Below are positions 42,199 through 53,010 of a stretch of DNA of 64,000 bases, piece by piece. The stretch's first letter is position 1. Every line of letters begins with the position of its first letter. The notes under the pieces were generated by a model, which saw nothing but the letters and a program-made list of their open reading frames with translations, searched no databases and was not told where the DNA came from. The position numbers and the translations under genes were made by a program. The DNA comes from Eutreptiella sp. 'Long Island Sound 2002' (taxonomy: Eukaryota > Euglenozoa > Euglenophyceae > Eutreptiales > Eutreptiaceae): assembly GCA_964036045.1 (NCBI GenBank), contig OZ038385.1:2604001-2668000 (forward strand), given 5' to 3'.

Positions 42199-44187
42199 AT
42201 GGTAAACTGGCAAGAAGCGGGCAAAACGTGGCCGCGGCCCCACCCCCATGCGGTGCACCTACTGCGTGGGTTGATGTGGGACCAGCACTATCGCCACAGC
42301 CATCCCCAGTGCGAAGGCGGCATGCCCGGGAGCTTTGAGCTCCGCGAGGACATGGGCCCCGACCGCCTGCAGGCAGTCGAAGACTGGCTGCGGGTGGAAA
42401 GGTTTGCCTTCTGCTTCCGCCAGAAGCGCTGGAGGGTCTGGACCCGGCCAGACAGGCCCGGCGAAGGGCTGCGCCCCGACGGGATTGAGGAGGACGAGAA
42501 CTCCAACGAGTACCCGTCGGGCGCCACGATCAACGTGTCCATGTGGGACATGATCGAAAGGAAGTTCCCGGAGCCGGGGACCGAGCGCACGCTGCAGGGC
42601 AGCAGCAGCGGCAGCGCGTCTCCTGGGAAAGAGAAGCCGTCCGCCGGGGACAGGAAGCGGGACAGGAAGTGGCGGGAGTACCAGGAGTCTCTGGCCGCCG
42701 AAGCCGCCCAAGGCGCCAAGGGCGGAACCCCAGCCCGCAGCCCCAAACGGGCCAGTGGTTGTCACCACCCCGGCCACACCACCCTTGGCGACTTCCTCGA
42801 AGTCGCCAAGCAGGCCAAGGCCAAGCCCCGTCAGCTGCACCTGGGGAAGTCAGGCCTCAGCAGCGACGTGGAGTCGGCCCACCGCGGGAGGATGCCGGCC
42901 GACCAGGCCAGCTCCAGCAGCACCGTCGCTCCCAACCAAAGGGACGTGGTGCGCGCCTGCGAGCGCACCTGTGGGGTGCCCTGCAACCTTCAGGTTGCCC
43001 GGCAACGGGCCACGCAGCGGAACGCTGCCGTGGAGGGCGCCGTCGGCATCGCCCAGGAGGAGGCTGCAGAGTGGGGCAGAGGCATGGCCTTCCACGCCTC
43101 GGCCGTGGCGGCCATCGCGGCCGGTCTCACGGCTGCAGCCGCCCATGAGGCAGCGACTGCCCAGGTCAAGGGTGAGGTGGCGGCAGCCGCCGAGGAAGCC
43201 CGCCTGACGCAAAAGGCCATTGCCTGCAAGGAGGCCGAGGTGAAGGCGCTGGAAGAGGCGCTTGCCCAAGAGAGGGCAGAGAAGGAGGCGGAGGAAAGGG
43301 CCCACGCCGAAGCGACGGCCAAGGCCAAGGTGGACGCTGCCAGGAAGGACGCCATCGAGGCCGCGCGACGGAAGGTCGCTGAGGAGAGGGCGGAGACGGA
43401 GGCGGAGCTGGCGGCGTTGGAAGCGGAGAAGGCTCGGCTGCAGCAGGCCCGGGAAGCCGAGGCTGCTCGGGCCCGGGAGGAGGCCGAAGGGCGAGCTGCC
43501 GCAGCCACGGCCGCCGCAATGGCGGAGGCGGAGGCCAAGCTCCGCCGCGAGACTCCCCCGGGTGGATCCCGAGTGGAGACCCTTCGGAAGCTTTTCGAAG
43601 GGGACGCCTCCTCCAAGATGGCGCTGGATCCAGAGGAGGTCGACACGGGCAGCAGTGGGAGCAGTGGCCCCACCGCCCAGCGACGGAGGAAGGGCAAGGG
43701 GAAGACCCCCGAGAGGTCACGGAGACCAGGGGGCGGACACCCCCATGACTCCGACCCCTTTTTCACCGCCAGCGACGGGGATGAACGAGGCCGCCGACAT
43801 CGCCGAGGAGTGGCTGGCGTAGGAGGCAGAGACGTCCCCATGCAGCCGGTGGGTGAGGATGAGGTTCTCCTTCCTCCCTACCGGAGCTCGGAGTCTTCCG
43901 CGTGCGAGACCGAGACGCCCAGGTGGGGCGACATGGACGAGGATGATGACATGGACTTCGACTACACCAAGAAGCCCCCATCCTCGGACCCACTGAGGCG
44001 ACCCGGCGGAGACCCACCGGGACCCCCTGGCGGAGGACCATCAGGACCCCCTGGAGGACACCCACCAGCCGGACCCCCTGGAGGCGGACCTCCGGGCGGG
44101 GGAGGACCCCCTGGAACGGGCGGACCCGGCGGACGCCCTCCTGGAGGACCCCCTGGGGACCCGGACGACCAGCCAGGGGAACGGTGA
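42199..44187 (+). CDS. Coiled-coil and Pro/Gly-rich ORF upstream of gag (662 aa)
   Basis: The first ATG of the frame is at 42,199. The N-terminal ~130 residues look folded (several Trp, e.g. WRVWTRPDRPGEGLRPDG). Residues ~260-460 are a long Ala/Glu/Lys/Arg coiled coil. The C-terminal ~60 residues are collagen-like (PGGPP repeats). It ends TGA at 44,185-44,187. Gag-type proteins often have coiled coils, so this may be an extra N-terminal Gag domain or a separate product. The frame after it continues, shifted, into the next coiled-coil segment, suggesting a longer ancestral Gag. The copy 1 equivalent is outside the window. Confidence 0.7.
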   Translation: MVNWQEAGKTWPRPHPHAVHLLRGLMWDQHYRHSHPQCEGGMPGSFELREDMGPDRLQAVEDWLRVERFAFCFRQKRWRVWTRPDRPGEGLRPDGIEEDENSNEYPSGATINVSMWDMIERKFPEPGTERTLQGSSSGSASPGKEKPSAGDRKRDRKWREYQESLAAEAAQGAKGGTPARSPKRASGCHHPGHTTLGDFLEVAKQAKAKPRQLHLGKSGLSSDVESAHRGRMPADQASSSSTVAPNQRDVVRACERTCGVPCNLQVARQRATQRNAAVEGAVGIAQEEAAEWGRGMAFHASAVAAIAAGLTAAAAHEAATAQVKGEVAAAAEEARLTQKAIACKEAEVKALEEALAQERAEKEAEERAHAEATAKAKVDAARKDAIEAARRKVAEERAETEAELAALEAEKARLQQAREAEAARAREEAEGRAAAATAAAMAEAEAKLRRETPPGGSRVETLRKLFEGDASSKMALDPEEVDTGSSGSSGPTAQRRRKGKGKTPERSRRPGGGHPHDSDPFFTASDGDERGRRHRRGVAGVGGRDVPMQPVGEDEVLLPPYRSSESSACETETPRWGDMDEDDDMDFDYTKKPPSSDPLRRPGGDPPGPPGGGPSGPPGGHPPAGPPGGGPPGGGGPPGTGGPGGRPPGGPPGDPDDQPGER

Positions 44188-44934
44188 CCCGGATGCCACC
44201 TGGCGGCCCGCGCTGTGGTGAGAGGGGGCGCTGAGAGAGGGGGCACTGGCGCTGGGGCGACTCCTCGGGGCTCCGCCGGGGGCGTGGGGTCTGCCTGGAC
44301 CTGGTCCAGGTCCCCAGCTGTCGTCCGACGAGCCAGACTCCAGGGAGTGGGTGGTCGCTGCCGACGCTCCCACGGCCTTCCGGTGGATTGTCCACCTCCG
44401 CAGGAGGGTCCAGTCCCTCGAGCGCGAGGTAGACACGGGCAAGGGCGAGATGACCCGCATCGCCAGGGTCGCCGCGGGCGCGCAGAAGGAGCTGGACATC
44501 GCCAAGACAGAGATGCTCAAGATCGCCAAAGTCGCGACCGCCGCCCAGAGGGAGCTGGACATCGCCAGGGGCGAGACCAGGCTGCTGAACAAGGTCATCA
44601 ACGGCCTGCAGCAGAGGTCTGCCGTAACGAACGCGTGCCGCCCGGCAGTGGCAGTGAGGAGTGGCGTGATGAGTGGCTCAGTGCGGAGTACCACAACCGC
44701 CGTGCTCCACCGCGGACAACGGTACGCCCCCGACGCCCTGCACCAGCCCCGGTGCCAATCCCAACGGCTGGTGGACGTTATGGTGGACTCAGGGATGAGA
44801 TCCCCGGAAGAGACGTGGAGTGGGATATCGGCGGGGCTGAGGAAGACCTGGAGGAGTTCGGCATTACCCCGCCGCGTGGTGTACGACGGGAGGCCGCTGA
44901 ACGCAGCCGCCGGGGCTGTGATTAGGAGGCGTAC
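44188..44934 (+). pseudogene. Decayed second coiled-coil part of extended Gag
   Basis: Protein-like sequence changes frame twice. Around 44,300-44,630 (frame of 44,351) there is a coiled coil with three ~21-residue repeats (KELDIAKTEMLKIAKVA / RELDIARGETRLLNKV). From about 44,635 the other frame carries an acidic segment (GSEEWRDEWLSAEYHN ... AEEDLEEFGITPP) to a TAG at 44,923-44,925, after which that frame runs straight into gag. I infer two frameshifts and one stop in an originally continuous Gag. Confidence 0.55.
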
Positions 44935-46551
44935 ATGGAAGGAGTACGGCGTGAACATCTAGGTTCAGCGTACATGGAAGAACCACGGCGTAGCCACACG
45001 GATACCGTGGAGGAGATGGAAGTGGCGGCCGTGGGAGTCCGTGGGGGACGCCGATGGGAACCTCGGTCGACCTCGCGGCCGGCGTTCATGGTCTCTAAGG
45101 CCGCGGATGCCGCCGTGTGGGAAGAACTGAAGGACATCAAGCCCCCTATGTACATTGGCAACCCCCTCAACCTCGACCGCTTCTTGGAGAAGCTGGACGA
45201 TTGGGGGGTGACCGTCACTGAAGACATGGATCCTGCAAATGCGGAGAGACATGTCTTCAAACGGTTCAGGTACCGCCTGCCGGAAGTGCTCCAAGAGCTA
45301 TACTTCGTGGCGACCAAGGAGGGGAAAATCAAGACCCTCAAGGAAGCCAAGAAGTGGCTCAACGAGCAGGAGCGGGTGGACGCTCCGCAGGTGGCTGCCA
45401 AGCGGTGGAAGGCTATCAAGCTTGAGCATGATGGCAGGGAGATCCGCCTACGGAAATGGCGGGACTTCCGGGGGCTATATACCCTCTTCCGCCGCAACGT
45501 GGAGGACTGGAACGAAGGTGACGAGCAGGCCCGTCTGCTCTCCATGATGCCGGAAGCATGGATCAAGAGAGTCACCAAGGAGGAATCTAAGAGGGCCAAG
45601 TCCAACCACACGGTCAAGATGATGCTCCCCAAGGAGTATCATACGAACGTGGTGGCCTGGACGAGGAAGAACGTGGCCCGGGATATCAAACGGCACTCCC
45701 TGCAGAGCACTCTCCTCATCACCGTCTCGGTCGATCGGGAGAAGACCGCGATGTGGCGCCTTGATGAGTGTGACGTGAGCGGCCAGACCATCCGTCTGCA
45801 GGCCATCCCGGCGCGGATGAGTTGCGACGAGATCCTGGAGTGGATTGAAGAGGAGGTGCTTAAGGAGTACCGGAACCACCACCACAACCGCAGGTTGAGG
45901 CCCGGCGACCGTGACGTCAACTACGTTGGCGAGGGGCCTGGCGGGGAGGCTGCCATGGACCCAGCGGGAGCCGATGGCGATGAAGCTCTCGTCGACAATG
46001 ACGACGACGATGAGCCCGCCGAGATGGCCGTTTGTGCCTTCGTTGCCAACAACCTGAACGCGGGGAGCAACCGGGGAAGCTGGAAGCCCCTGCAGCAGGG
46101 TTTGAAGAAGAAGGAGAAGAAGGACCCCCGCCGCATTGGCAACCCTCCGCTGTCCTTTGGGGAGCTCATACGAGCTCACCCTCAGGGCTGTTTCGTGTGT
46201 TATGGGAGGAAGCAAGGCTTCAACCATGACCACCGGACATGCCCCATCCACCAGGCCGACACGGAGGCCCACAAGAAGGCGCACGGGTCGAAGAAGCGTG
46301 CACCCGCGGGTATCCGGGAGGCCAAATTCAGGGTGGACAAGGACGAGCTCTCCAAGCTGATGTCGGTGGGGACCAAGTTGGCCAAGGAGATCCAGGAGAT
46401 CAAGAGGAACTGGGTCCCCAGGTCGGACGACAAGAACAAGGAGAACAACAAGGACAAGGACAAGAAGGGTAGGAAAAGGGGAAAGAAGAAGGGTGTCAAC
46501 GAGTTTGATGCGGAGGAGAGTACCCCTACTACCACAACCGACGCCCCCTAG
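44935..46551 (+). CDS. gag: Gag capsid and nucleocapsid of chromovirus copy 2 (538 aa)
   Basis: Intact frame to TAG at 46,549. Residues ~70-260 form the retrotransposon capsid-type domain (NPLNLDRFLEKLDDW, KRFRYRLPEVLQEL). An Asp-rich patch lies near 355. An atypical zinc knuckle C-x2-C-x8-H-x4-C sits near 46,190-46,245. The tail is Lys-rich and disordered. Compared with copy 1 there is no frameshift. The ATG used is the first after the TAG at 44,923. Given the open frame upstream, the native N-terminus was probably further 5'. Confidence 0.88.
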   Translation: MEGVRREHLGSAYMEEPRRSHTDTVEEMEVAAVGVRGGRRWEPRSTSRPAFMVSKAADAAVWEELKDIKPPMYIGNPLNLDRFLEKLDDWGVTVTEDMDPANAERHVFKRFRYRLPEVLQELYFVATKEGKIKTLKEAKKWLNEQERVDAPQVAAKRWKAIKLEHDGREIRLRKWRDFRGLYTLFRRNVEDWNEGDEQARLLSMMPEAWIKRVTKEESKRAKSNHTVKMMLPKEYHTNVVAWTRKNVARDIKRHSLQSTLLITVSVDREKTAMWRLDECDVSGQTIRLQAIPARMSCDEILEWIEEEVLKEYRNHHHNRRLRPGDRDVNYVGEGPGGEAAMDPAGADGDEALVDNDDDDEPAEMAVCAFVANNLNAGSNRGSWKPLQQGLKKKEKKDPRRIGNPPLSFGELIRAHPQGCFVCYGRKQGFNHDHRTCPIHQADTEAHKKAHGSKKRAPAGIREAKFRVDKDELSKLMSVGTKLAKEIQEIKRNWVPRSDDKNKENNKDKDKKGRKRGKKKGVNEFDAEESTPTTTTDAP

Positions 46552-46554
46552 CGG
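46549..46554 (+). promoter_or_regulatory. In-frame UAG between gag and pol, copy 2
   Basis: TAG-CGG, same phase and context as 1,573-1,578 in copy 1. The pol frame continues without a further stop for 580 codons. Confidence 0.6.
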
Positions 46555-48291
46555 AGCTCCTGCAGCCAAGGGCCCCAGCTAGGGCGGTCGCAGGATGGTG
46601 TCGTGGGAAGCGCCACACCATCCCAGCTGGGAGACGATAAGCACAAAGGGACTGCCGCGGGCGGAAGGCCCGGTCCGGCACCCAAAGCGAAAGACAGTCG
46701 CTGTGGCGGGGTGAGGGCAAGTGAAGGCACGAACCCTTGCACCCGTCCATCTTTCGCGACCAAGAATGTATTTCATGTGCTTCAAGATCTATACGAGAGT
46801 ATCGGAGGATCACCCGGACCGCAGCTGGATGCTGCAGATGGGCAGCCTGAGTCCATTGTCCACGACCTGCACCAGTCGCTTGTTGAGCTTCTGGAACGGC
46901 GGGAGATCCTGAGCTTGCACGCCGTGCGCCGAGTGGGGCGTGAGTGGCAGTTGCACCTTAAGGTCCGTGCCTTATGCGGGGAAGTGGAGAAGGTCTTCGA
47001 CGTGTTGGTCGACACAGGAGCTCAGGTCAGCTTGGTCAAGGCTGGCCTACTTCCGCCAGAGTGTTTGACCGACAGTCGGAAACCTGTCAGACTGAAGGTG
47101 GCGAACGGCCAGTACATGGTGGGGAGCACGAAGGAAGCGGCTATTGGGCTGCAGTTCGTGAACCACCGTGAGCTGAGCCGCCCGGACCTCGGCAAGGAAA
47201 TCCTCCTGCAAGGTCGCTTCTACGAGGCCGAGATGGACTGGGACATGATCGTTGGGTACTACTTCATGATGGAGACGGACTCCGGCGTCCTCCAAGCCCA
47301 GGCCTCAATGACCCTGTACCAGGACGACCAGCTCTTGTGGCTTTCGTCACCTGAACACCATGTGGAATGCCAATGGATCCACCCGGAACGCAACCAGCTC
47401 AAAGTGGCCGCGCTGGGCACTGAGCCAACTGGGCCAGCAAACCAGGAGTACGGCGTAATGCCGGAAGTGGCAAACCGAGTGGTTGCGGACCTGGGAGCTT
47501 CGGGACTGGCCCTGGACGCGTTCTCTTCAGGAGCCTCCGCCCATTTTCGGGTTTGTGAGAAGTACTGGAGCGCCCAGAACTCAGCGTGGAAGAAGCACTG
47601 GGGTCCGCATCAGGGTTTGATGTGGATCCATTGCCCCCGTTGGGACATTCGGAGGGCGGCAGCGAAGATTCGCAAGGACCGCTCCAAGGCAGTGCTGGGT
47701 GTTCCTATGGGATGCACCAAGGAGGAAAGCACCCGACAATGGGTGGTCTCATTGACCAACATGACCTTAAACAAGGTCGTCCTACCGGCTGGAGAGAGTG
47801 TCTATCAGGACGCTAAGAGACAGCCCATGCCACCCCAGAGATGGCCAACGGAACTCCACTATGTGGATGGGGGCCTTGAACAGGCCGACGCCACGGACTT
47901 CGTGTGTGTCAACCGCATTGTAGCGGAGCCCTGGCGGCAATGCTTTGCCGTTTCCCCTGTTGACGTCGGAGAATCGCAGGACCCCCTAACGGAAGAGGAG
48001 TTGGATCTGGTTCAGGGGTATATGGATCAGCCCTTTCACGACTGGGGAAGCCAGCGTGAGGGCAAAGGCCAGGACAAAGCCTGGTGGGAAGTGGACTCGA
48101 TTGTCTCTGGTTCCTATGATGGGAATACTTTCGTACAGAGGGTGCTGGACCACATGTCCAGCCAGGACGAGCCAATCCGCGGAAACCCACCCACCTACAC
48201 CTGTTCCGAGGCAAGACCAGAGATGGCCCTTTGGGCCACCTGGGAAGACCACCTGCGCCGAAACCAAGTGGGGTCGCTACCCCTCAAGTAA
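46552..48291 (+). CDS. pol: Pol N-terminal part with aspartic protease, copy 2
   Basis: Open in the gag frame from the codon after UAG. Active site L-V-D-T-G-A-Q-V-S near 47,005-47,030. A ~350-residue linker follows, ending where a 4-nt deletion near 48,198 throws translation into a short wrong-frame tail (stop at 48,291). The first ATG, if one is used independently, is far inside, which again favours readthrough from gag. The uninterrupted linker here shows the target that the LINE hit in copy 1. Confidence 0.85.
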   Translation, partial: RSSCSQGPQLGRSQDGVVGSATPSQLGDDKHKGTAAGGRPGPAPKAKDSRCGGVRASEGTNPCTRPSFATKNVFHVLQDLYESIGGSPGPQLDAADGQPESIVHDLHQSLVELLERREILSLHAVRRVGREWQLHLKVRALCGEVEKVFDVLVDTGAQVSLVKAGLLPPECLTDSRKPVRLKVANGQYMVGSTKEAAIGLQFVNHRELSRPDLGKEILLQGRFYEAEMDWDMIVGYYFMMETDSGVLQAQASMTLYQDDQLLWLSSPEHHVECQWIHPERNQLKVAALGTEPTGPANQEYGVMPEVANRVVADLGASGLALDAFSSGASAHFRVCEKYWSAQNSAWKKHWGPHQGLMWIHCPRWDIRRAAAKIRKDRSKAVLGVPMGCTKEESTRQWVVSLTNMTLNKVVLPAGESVYQDAKRQPMPPQRWPTELHYVDGGLEQADATDFVCVNRIVAEPWRQCFAVSPVDVGESQDPLTEEELDLVQGYMDQPFHDWGSQREGKGQDKAWWEVDSIVSGSYDGNTFVQRVLDHMSSQDEPIRGNPPTYTCSEARPEMALWATWEDHLRRNQVGSLPLK

Positions 48292-51200
48292 GCTCAGTGG
48301 TCCAGGTGCCCGGAAAAGCCAAGGTGGAGTCCGATGATTGCCCCAAGATCCAGGCATTAAGGGCCAGGCTGAAGCAGAAGTATGGTCATTCGTTCTTCAG
48401 CGGAAAACCTGTGTTTCCCCCACCGGTGTGTGGACCGTATGGCGAGGCCAAGATACGACTGAAGCAGGACCCCCGTGTGTATTGACACCGGGAGTTCGCC
48501 CTTAGGGGCGAGAGGAAGGAGGCCATGGAGAAGATCCTCCGTGACTTCATCGAGAGAGGCTGGCTTGAGCCGTGCCACTCAGAGTGGGCCTCTCCGTGCT
48601 TCGTCGTCCCCAAGAAGGTGGCCGGTGAGTGGCGGCTGGTGGTCGACTACCGCGGCCTAAACGCCCAAATGCAGCATGACAGCTATACGCTGCCCCTCAT
48701 TGAGGACATGCTGCAAAAACAACACCGGCGGAGGATCTTCAGGGTGATTGACCTGAAACATGGCTATCATCAGATGCCTCTCGCCGACGAGTCCCGTGCC
48801 TGCACAGCCATGAGCACCCCACTTGGACCTCTCCAGTGGAAGGTGATGCCCATGGGCGTTACCAACGGCAATGCGGCTTTTCAGCGGATGCTGGAGAACC
48901 TGCTTGAGCCGGTGCGTGACTGTGCGGACCCCTTCGTGGACAACGTGATCATCGCGTCCGGGGACCCCAGTATGAGCTATGAGGAGCTCCGGGAGGCACA
49001 TGAGATGGACGTCACCCGAGTGCTTGACCTTCTGGTTCGGCACAAACTCACGGGCAGCAGTGACAAGGCCACCATTGCGGTAAGCGAGGTGGCCTTCGCT
49101 GGCCACGTCGTTGGGAGCGGGCAGGAGAAGCCCATACCTGGCAAGGAGGCTGCGATCGAGCACTGGGAAAAGCCCAAAACAGTCTCTGAAATACGGTCGT
49201 ACTTGGGGCTCTGCAACTACTACTCGGGGCATATCAAGATGTATGCCGAATATGCAGCCCCCATGACGACCATGCTCAAGGGCAACCGAGAGGAGACCAA
49301 GAAGGGGTCCAAGAAGGCTTTGGTCTGGAATGATGAGTCCGACCGTGCCTTTGAGGGGATGAAGCAGGCGCTGCTATCCGCAGTGGGTCTGCACCTCGTG
49401 GATCCTGACCGAGGGTTCGTCCTCCGCACTGACGCTTCCGACTACGGCGTTGGCGCTGTGTTGGAACAAGTGCTTGACGATGGGAGGCACGTGCCAGTGG
49501 CCTTCTGGAGCCGAGTCCTGGCGGAAGGCCAGAGACGGACGTGGACGCCCCGGGAAAAGGAGGCGTATGCCATCGTCATGGCTCTCAGGAAATGGGCTGG
49601 GTACATAGCCCTCCATCCCGTCACCGTCTGCACCGACCATCAGAGTCTGCAGTCATGGCACAAGGAGCACGTGAACACCCCCTCAGGTCCCGCCTCCCGA
49701 CGGGCAAGATGGCATGAGACCTTGGCCAAGTTCGACCTCACGGTTGTGTATGTTCCTGGCAAGGACAACGCCGTGGCGGACTGTCTCAGTAGGTGGGCCT
49801 ATCCCGCCAGCAAGGGCATGACAGACGTGTCTGCCCATGGCGATGAGGCGGAGACCGCTGAAGCCAAGAGAATCATAGAAATGGAGCGCCTGATGGAGGA
49901 GGAGGGTGTTAATTGCTTCGTCGTCATGGCTGCGGATGTCCCCCTTGGAACGAGCATGGGCAGAGCGATCAGACTACTCGCCCCTGACGGAGCGGAGTCC
50001 GACAAGCACCTCTTCCCTGAATTCTGCCTCCAGGACGACTGGACCGACGACTACGCCAAGTCCGAGGCCTTTGAGGCCGAATATAGGGCTGTGACCGACC
50101 CTGATGACGGGCAGAAGTTCCCAAAGGGGCTGACTGAGAAAGATGGCAAGCTCTACCGGAACGGTAAGCTGCTAGTCCCAGAGTCCCCAGTGCTCGGGCT
50201 CTGTGAAGCTTGGCACCACCACATGATGCACCCAGGGGTCAAGAAGCAAGCCCTGGACATGCAGCGCCGGTTTGAGATCGACCAGATCGGTCTCTACACC
50301 GCCATCAGAAAGGTCAGGAAGAATTGCTCGGTCTGTCAGGCCTGCAATCCCGATAGGCGGAACGTCAAGGGGGAAGCCCAATGGACTCCGGTGCCTGACC
50401 AGCCCATGGAGAGCGTGGCCATGGACGTCTTCTCCATGCCTGAAGTTCACATTGGCAAGGAGACCTTTGACTGTGTGTTCCTTTGTGTGGACCGCCACAG
50501 CGGCTACGTAGTAGCCGTTCCGGCACGCAAAAAGGGGTTGCTTGCCAAGGAAGTGGCAGTCCTGATGATTCGTCATTGGCTGACCGTCTTTGACATACCC
50601 CGCACCATTTGCAGTGACCGAGGGCCCCAGTTTACTGGAGGCTGGTTCAAGGCTATGTGTTTTCTCATGGGAATACGTCATGTCAAGAGCGTCGCCTATC
50701 TCAGCCGGTCCAATGGCCGGGCTGAAGTGGCTGGACGGCAGCTGTTCGAGAAGCTGCGCGAGATTCACATCACCAATGCACGTCGGAACTGGTTTGAGGA
50801 GATGTGGCCCGCTCTGAAGGCCCATCAAGACACCCCCACTCCGGCAGGTTTGTCCCCTCAACAGATTCTGTTCGGCAGGGACCCCCTTGGTCGGGGACCT
50901 CCCTTGTCTGGTGATGGTATGGCCATGGACGCCAAGGAATTCTTTGCGCGGCAAGATGCAACGGCGCGGGACATCCGCCAGCAGCTCGAGAAGGAGCATG
51001 CTGAGCGTCAGAAGTCCGCCCCGAGCTCGACAGCGCAAAAGTTCAGGGTGGGAGACCGGGTGTGGGTGATCAGACCCCGCCCTATGGGCACCCACCGCAC
51101 CAAGACCTGGTTCACACCCGGAGAGGTGGTCCGCAGGATTGGTGAGGACACCTACCGCATCAAGGAGGGTCACGGACAGTTCCGGGAGCGCCACGAGAGT

Positions 51201-51537
51201 CAACTCCGTGTGGGGGAACCCGACCTCCGTGGCCAACATGTGTCCCTGGACTATGCCGCACATGAGGCAGATTCGGACGACGACTATGCTGAGCAGGACG
51301 ACTATACCGTCGAGAAGATCCTGGCCCAGCGTCCGAACGCCTCGGCACCCGGAGGCTGGGAGTTCAAGGTTCGTTAACGAGGCTATGGGCCGTCCCACGA
51401 CACCTGGGAACCCGTCTCCTCATTCGTGCCGCGGATCAATACCCCCTTCATGGACTACATCCGCAGGCACAAGACCAAGATCCATGTCTCGGACTTGGCA
51501 GCACTCACCCGGGCGATTGCAGCCAGGGGCGCCTGAT
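48231..51537 (+). pseudogene. pol: RT, RNase H, integrase, chromodomain of copy 2, inactivated
   Basis: One frame covers the interval but has TGA at 48,483-48,485 (copy 1 has CGG) and TAA at 51,375-51,377 (copy 1 has TGG inside the chromodomain). The RT active site reads FVDN because GAC became AAC at 48,942-48,944, removing a catalytic Asp. RNase H (TDAS, EKEAYAI, TDHQSL, VADCLSR), integrase zinc and D-D-35-E motifs are otherwise intact. The lost chromodomain tail is still readable to 51,537. The copy could not make functional RT. Confidence 0.92.
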
Positions 51538-52999
51538 CGCCGCCGTGAGCTGTCCCCTGATGCAGTTTGAGCGCTTGTTTGGTCGACGGATTGTCCCTCA
51601 CTTGCTTGCTCTCCTCCATCTTCCGGTGACCTGCCATCAGAGTGGCCATATACCCCCCCCTGCTGAGTCAAGAAGAGGATGGCCCCTCTCTTCTACTTCT
51701 GTTCGTTACTCCCCGCCTGCTGAATCCTTGGGAAACCAGGCAGGGCGACTGACTTTAACTTTTCCTAAGCTCTTAGGCACTTGAAGCCCGTACGACGTTG
51801 CGCAACGGATGCCGCTGTCATCGGCATTGCGATTTTTGGGTTTGTGGTCTGGTCCCATGGCACTTGCGGGATCTAGACCAGTCTACGTGTGTCTGCAGAC
51901 TATATATGGCCTGATCTCAGGCGTCTTTCTATCCGTCCTCTTGCATATTCCTTATTCTGACCGGGGCGTGGTTTGGCGCTCTATCCAGAGTGTGTTTACA
52001 CGCCTATTTACCTGTTTATTGCTTACTTTTCTGCCCCCCAGGATATGTGCATCTGTATGTTGCGTCTTCATATCGACTGTTTCTCCCCCCCGAGGGGATG
52101 CGAATCGGAATACGATGGCGCCCTGAGTCGCCGTGTACATGCTCTTACATGGGGTCCAGCCTGGACCAGTACCTAAGTACGGATTCTTCTGTGTGAGTGC
52201 CCGTGATACCGTGTGCCCTAGTGGCTGTGATGTGCTGAGGTCCTGATGGCGCCAGGCGGGAAGCCCAGTTGCCTGACTACACTCCCAGCGGTCCGCCACT
52301 GTCAGTCCCAGTGTGAGCCTACCGACTCGCAGACGCACTTGCAGTCGGGTGGCGACCTCCGGTGTCCTGACCTTGGTCAGTCTGCCCCGGAAACTGGTGG
52401 TTTGAGGAGTCGACGCCTCTGCCCAGACTGCATGGGGACTCCCCCATGCATGGCCTTCGTGGTAATGGGGCGAGGGAAAAGACGGCCTTGATGCCCGATC
52501 CCTTATGGAGGAGCTCGTTCGACTTTACCACTCTGGACTCGCGTCGTGGATATGGACATGGTGCGCCCAAGGAAGGACCCGTGGGGACCCTCCCCCAGAC
52601 TGCGGCCTTGGGAAGCCTGGGGTACCCTGATGGATCTTTGTGGTCGCTTTCGACCTGTGGGACCACCTCGGTTGTCGTGTGACGCCTATGTTGGCCGTGT
52701 ATGCCCCTGCCACTGTGGTAGTGACCGTCGCAGCCGGCACCCGGTGCGCCTGGTGTGGGTTAACGGGTCCTTTGGATGCCGAACAATCGCCGCCAGGACC
52801 CAGGACTTGATACTTGATACTATACTGGCAGTTACTAACAGCTACAGCACCGTACCTGTCTTCCTGTGGGATTGTACTGGGCAGCCTAACCCGCAACTCG
52901 GCCTGAAGTGAGGATGTGACACCCCCCCCTTCAGGGGATGGTCCTGGGTACCCGCTGCCATGCTTGGGTGTTATCGGCCCCCCCCCAGGGTTTGCTCTA
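51538..52999 (+). other. Conserved non-coding 3' internal region of copy 2
   Basis: Counterpart of 19,862-21,336. No gene. TATATATGG at 51,901-51,909. Confidence 0.75.
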
Positions 53000-53010
53000 A
53001 GGAGGGGGGT
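53000..53010 (+). other. Polypurine tract of copy 2
   Basis: AAGGAGGGGGG immediately before TGAAGCGG of the 3' LTR; identical to copy 1. Confidence 0.9.

Noticed and set aside
42990-43841. - strand Ala/Ser-rich frames opposite the coiled-coil ORF
   Set aside because: Shadow of a strongly periodic Ala/Glu/Lys coding region.
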